A DNA stretch of 64,000 nucleotides from Lytechinus pictus (lineage: Eukaryota; Echinodermata; Echinoidea; Temnopleuroida; Toxopneustidae), in contig NC_087246.1 in NCBI RefSeq assembly GCF_037042905.1, forward strand, positions 34,094,001 to 34,158,000, in the 5' to 3' direction. Position 1 is the stretch's first letter. The number at the start of each line of letters is the position of its first letter. This document shows, one piece after another, positions 55,230 through 64,000 of the stretch. The position numbers and the translations under genes were made by a program. Under the pieces are notes generated by a model that saw only the letters and a list, made by a program, of their open reading frames with translations, had not been told where the DNA came from and ran no database searches.

Positions 55230-56147
55230 GGACGTTCCACAGTTATGTTTGTGCGCATTATGATCTGTGCATACTTTACACTCTGCGCGCTGACGTCACA
55301 ATGGATGAACAGGTGATTAATTAGCTCTGGGTATGAGCTGATTTTTCTCATCATCTGCACTCTAACTACAGATCCGATGCATTAGCTTATGAAGCTAAAA
55401 AATGGAATTATTCCATGGACCATTAAAAAAAAACATCTCTACAATTTCAAAATATTTTACTCTGCAGTGCTGCCAAGAATCACGAATAAGTCCCCGAGTT
55501 TGAATAAATGGTAGAGTGGTTTTGATTTTTTCTTCACATAGATACAAAGCATTCGGCACATTTTTCGTGTTTTAAAAAGCACATTTGCTCTAAAAAAAAT
55601 GCTGATAGTTTAAAAACAAGCACATGAACCCCCATTTTTTAATGTTTATACCTCTTAGGTATACCTTCCTCTACAACTTCGCAAATTTTGGTGAAAATGA
55701 CATGAATTTGTACTTTTGTAGTATGTTATTGAAATTTCACATTTTTTTAGATTGGGTTCTTGTTATCTTTTACGCCATTTTAAGAACTGACAGTGCTGTT
55801 AGACTTAAAACTGCAAACAAATAGCACTATAAATAGATTCTCCATTCTAACGATACAATTATTAACTCTCTTGCGAAATTTGATGACTTTTTCATGTATT
55901 TTGACTGAGTAATAGAGGTTTAAACTCATTGTAGTAATCTTGCGAGGTCTAAAAATGCCAAATTCTTTTGAATGCGCAATTCTTAACAACATCAATTTGG
56001 GTGAACTTTGAAGCTCTATAGCAAAAAATCAAGCACATGGACCTATGTTAATTTTTGCATATTTCGAATATTAAGGTTCTAAAGTATCTATGTGCAAAGT
56101 TTGGTGAAAATGACATGGATTTCACTTTAACTGTGGAACGTCCTTAA
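55226..56147. mobile_element. TTAA-flanked MITE, GGACGTTCCACAGTTA ends
   Basis: TTAAGGACGTTCCACAGTTA left and TAACTGTGGAACGTCCTTAA right; shares its left TTAA with the preceding MITE. GTTTGGTGAAAATGACATG near the right end mirrors TTTTGGTGAAAATGACATG at 55686. Confidence 0.85.
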
Positions 56148-59100
56148 TCAAATTAACATCCTTCTCGTTCACTTTTTGTCGATTGCTTTCCTGATTCAAT
56201 AACATCCAATCCCACATATCATATGTACTCAAAACAAGGTTTGTACTAAATAAATGAGACATCAAATTTCTTCTGCAAATTCAAACCATTCTGATTTTAA
56301 TTTTAGCCCACAATTAATAAGTGTCATCTGTGATAAAACACACATTTACAATGCACTTCTGTAATCATCACATATTGTTATTACAAATGTATTTGAAAAG
56401 AAACAGAAAATGATCAGAAACAAATTGGTATTAATTACAATTCCATTTTTTCCTAGGTATTCAGAGATACCAACCAAATAAACCTAATTGCAGTATTTTG
56501 AGAGCAAAATGGGGATGTTTTGGCGGGAACCAGTATTTCACCTTTTCCGCAACTGACATAATCATGCTCAAGGGTAAAGATATTTCCCAAACCCTCTTTT
56601 GCATGCAAAATACTACAAAAATTTAATATTTGTGTTGGGTTTGTTACCAGCACAAATTCTTATGTACACATAACACATAGATATCACGCATAGAGATATG
56701 TGATGCAGCATTCAAATTGCAGATGAGCTAAATTACTGGGTATTATAGCATTGTTGAATGCGAATGGGGCAGAATTTAAGGTATCCCCCAATTTCTTGTG
56801 CATACTACAGCATGTCATGTAAACTTCAACTGTGTATGTTTAATTAAACTGTTTAGCCGTATAAGCAAGATAACTTTTATACTCTTTTATATTCTATGAA
56901 AAATGTATATTAAAGTGGAACCAATGGTAGTTCATGGTTTAAGTATCTATAAACATTTCTATTATGACATGGGTGTCTGGAGCTGACCTTCAATATCATC
57001 AACTCCAAACTCTTACTTTGAGCAGTCAGTTTAAACTTACAGGCCTGTACTCACAAATCAAAGGCCATAGTCCCAAGTCTGCTAAAACTGGGACGCTGAA
57101 ATTGTCAAAAACATGTTTACATCGTAAATTTATGTTAATCTTTAAATTTCACCGTGCTTTAATGGTGAAACGAAGTGAGCTGACGGATCAAAGCTCTATG
57201 GTTTGAGATTTGTGTTATATTTGGCTTTCCATAATTCATCCAAGCATTAAGAACAAAGTTTAATTAAACCCAAGTTCAGGGCACAAGCTCCACTGTTGAC
57301 AAAAACAAGACACAACACTTGATTGGAATCTCTGAAAGAAAATTATTCTTTTACTTCATGATTTCAAATTTCCTATGAATTGAATTTGCAATAGGACTCG
57401 GAAGTGTTTCCATAGTACAGCAAAGCTCCATATATCCGTATTGAGACCTACCTCAATTGAAAAAGAACTAGATGAAAACAGTTAAGGATATATGGATGGT
57501 TGACTAAGATGGATGGATGGTGCAGAGTAAAAACACCTAGAGAATCTGTTTCGACTAGTTGACTAATGGGTACATGGGCTTAGAAGGAATTTTTACTACA
57601 TAATGTTACCTTCGTCTCAAGGATGCAACATCCAGTTTCATTCCGAACAATGATAGCACCATAAAGCTCATATATGGTCTGTACATAACTCAAGATTCAC
57701 TTGGTAGGAAATTTAATATACACCACTTGACTTGAAATCACATATTCGAGTCAAGGCCTTTTGTTTGGCAACCTTGCACATGTTCTGCAGTGATTTGATT
57801 GGAGAATCTCACAAGAACCAGCCCTTGCCAGTCTCGTACATGTTCATGTGGCCGCAGATTCCCATCTTGCTTTTGACACGAAGAGGCTACGTTTCCTTGC
57901 AGTCAGGAAATAGAAGAATTTTCACACCCAACTTTTTATTCCCTATTTACAAATCATAATATATAATACGACAAAGCGCTTCCCTGGATAAAATGAATAT
58001 GGGATTGAGGGGAATGCTACACAAGTAACTAATTGTGAATGGCACTTGGGATTCCAGTTGCCTTGGAACATACCCGCGGGTTCAGTGCAACAGCAACAGC
58101 TACTCAAAGAGATTACATGGTAAGTTTCACTAAACTTGTTAGTGCTTAAAAGTCATACTCTTTGTGAAACAGCCCCCTGAACCTCATCCCTCATGAATTA
58201 GCAGCCACGGTTAATACAGATTGAACAAGTAAATAGCGCATAAATTGATACTGGTATACATATCTCACCCCTCAAATCAAATAATGAACATTTATAAAGC
58301 AATAACATGGACCAATAGTAAATAAAAGACAAAATTAGTAGGATATTGAAGTTGCTTGAAGCTATTATACATGGTTGATGTACGAAACTAAATCAAAGAA
58401 GGCAGATTAACTATTAAGAAATTAAAAATTCATTCACTTCTGCAATATAAAATAGATTTATTTTTACTGCTTGAACGATATTCATCAAGAAATAAAAAAG
58501 GTCAATCAAATGAAAATGGGGGAAATTTGTCCTTGTATTTGTTATAACCGACATGAGAGAGCTGGTCAATAAAACCCAATTAGCAACCCCCGGTAGCCCA
58601 CAAGTTTATGTCCAGATGACCCCCCCCCCCTTTTTTTTAAACAGTGGAATAACTTGCATATGACTTCTACATGTACATCTAAAGTTCTTCAAAAAATAAT
58701 ACAAACACAAAAGGAAAATGGTGGAATACTTCATTTACTTCTAAGAAAATAAATATTGTGTAAGATTAAGAATTAAGGTTTCACAATAAGGAACCTCTCA
58801 ATTCTTAGGAAACAAGCATATTTGGTTTCATAAAAAAAGAATGCAGACAAAATGTTGATGCACAATCCAAAGAACTACACATATCCATATACATCTATTT
58901 TACAAAGTTGAATATCATACAAAAAATGTCGGAGTCAAATTAGGATGATTTTTTTACCCACACGTCCAGAGCTACAAGAAGTTTGCAGGAGTCTCTTTCT
59001 TCTGTTTGTCACATTGGTGTGAACAAATTTTGCTACCAAAATATGAAATCAGAGTTACTTATTTACAATTTCCTTCCATGCATGTTTATAACATAAAGGA

Positions 59101-59668
59101 ATACTAATAAAATGTACATGTTCTTTCAGTCACATTCCTTATAATACAAAGCAATCATGACAGCAATGAAATTGATACTCTGAGGTAAACATAGTTTACA
59201 ATCAATATAATATGTATAAAAGCAGGTACTACAAATAGGCGGCAGGAGGGAAAAATATGAAAAATTGAGAAATATTATATCAGACATTATCATTAAGGTG
59301 TATAAATAAACGGAATCGATTCTAATGCCTGATAAAATTCTGCAGGACAAATAATTGAGCTATGCCCTTCCCCACCGACTTCGTACATTCTAAATTATAA
59401 ACCTAGGGCGGCTAAGTTGAATTTCATCCCTTGCTATACCATGGGATTATCCTTCAATTTATGTAGCGGTCTTGTTAAGTATCAATTCTTGGATAGGACC
59501 ATTTTTTCAAAACCGATGATATCATCAGGTTTATTAAAAAATATACTTTCATAATGGAATTCATGTTTTCTGACAAAATAACATCCCTTCACGGATAAAG
59601 ACAACACACAAAACCGGTCTTGCATTTATAAACTAAACAAATATTTTGTAAAATGAAATAGAAGGAGT
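56148..59668 (-). other. Downstream region of RAN, probable 3' UTR and intergenic
   Basis: Mostly unique A/T-rich sequence. First minus-strand AATAAA after the RAN stop is at 59535-59530, 134 nt downstream; later ones exist. C9T8 run at 58621; a GTGTTTCAC-like MITE end near 58165. No coding gene supported. Confidence 0.4.
59530..59535 (-). terminator. Candidate RAN polyadenylation signal
   Basis: AATAAA on the minus strand 134 nt past the stop. Others exist further downstream, so use is uncertain. Confidence 0.35.

Positions 59669-64000
<4,332 letters not shown>

Overview
The window is animal genomic DNA: short exons with GT-AG boundaries, introns up to about 14 kb, and intergenic or intronic sequence that is mostly transposon debris. 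The repeat types (TTAAAGG-type MITEs, arrays of the GCGCGAAGCGCGAG word, long G/C homopolymers, a tRNA-headed SINE with an ATT-type tail, a GACGAAG...CGAAAG unit) are ones I associate with echinoderms, most likely a sea urchin. That assignment is inference from recalled repeat styles and protein divergence, not a search result.

Three conserved protein genes can be read. (1) Minus strand, 13710 down to the left edge: an MPHOSPH9-like (M-phase phosphoprotein 9) centrosome/centriole coiled-coil gene. Eleven coding exons join in phase to 751 codons with the start codon in view; the C-terminal part lies beyond position 1. (2) Plus strand, 22787-48991: a complete BUD23 (WBSCR22) 18S rRNA guanine-N7 methyltransferase gene, ten exons and 283 residues, with a 14.3-kb first intron. 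(3) Minus strand, 63492-59669: the last three coding exons of the GTPase RAN, matching human residues 84-216 one for one in length; the upstream exons are beyond the right edge. MPHOSPH9 and BUD23 are divergent (start codons 9.1 kb apart); BUD23 and RAN converge. Their products act separately (centriole maturation, small-subunit ribosome biogenesis, nucleocytoplasmic transport); I see no operon-like functional link.

Layout: 1-13.7 kb MPHOSPH9, with a 1.85-kb hAT element at 8.6-10.5 kb. 13.7-22.7 kb upstream region shared with BUD23, containing two hAT insertions and a palindromic element with tRNA-like genes of anticodon UCA. 22.8-37.1 kb BUD23 intron 1, holding a 5.1-kb hAT-type element filled with a 39-unit, 110-bp satellite in higher-order repeats, plus a Tc1/mariner-like MITE, TTAA MITEs and another hAT (34.8-36.6 kb). 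37.1-50.2 kb the rest of BUD23 with nested MITEs in its introns. 50.2-59.6 kb intergenic: a near-perfect hairpin element, several TTAA-flanked MITEs, and probably the RAN 3' UTR. 59.6-64 kb RAN.

The strongest candidates for something undescribed are the satellite-carrying hAT element (23941-29081, exact 8-bp target duplication), the UCA-anticodon tRNA-like genes in a snap-back element, a hAT element carrying what looks like a signal-peptide exon with a splice donor, a retroposed ~58-nt RNA with poly(A) and 12-bp target duplication, and a duplicated mini-exon inside MPHOSPH9. All coordinates were read by eye; splice sites were chosen by GT-AG rule, phase continuity and remembered homologues.
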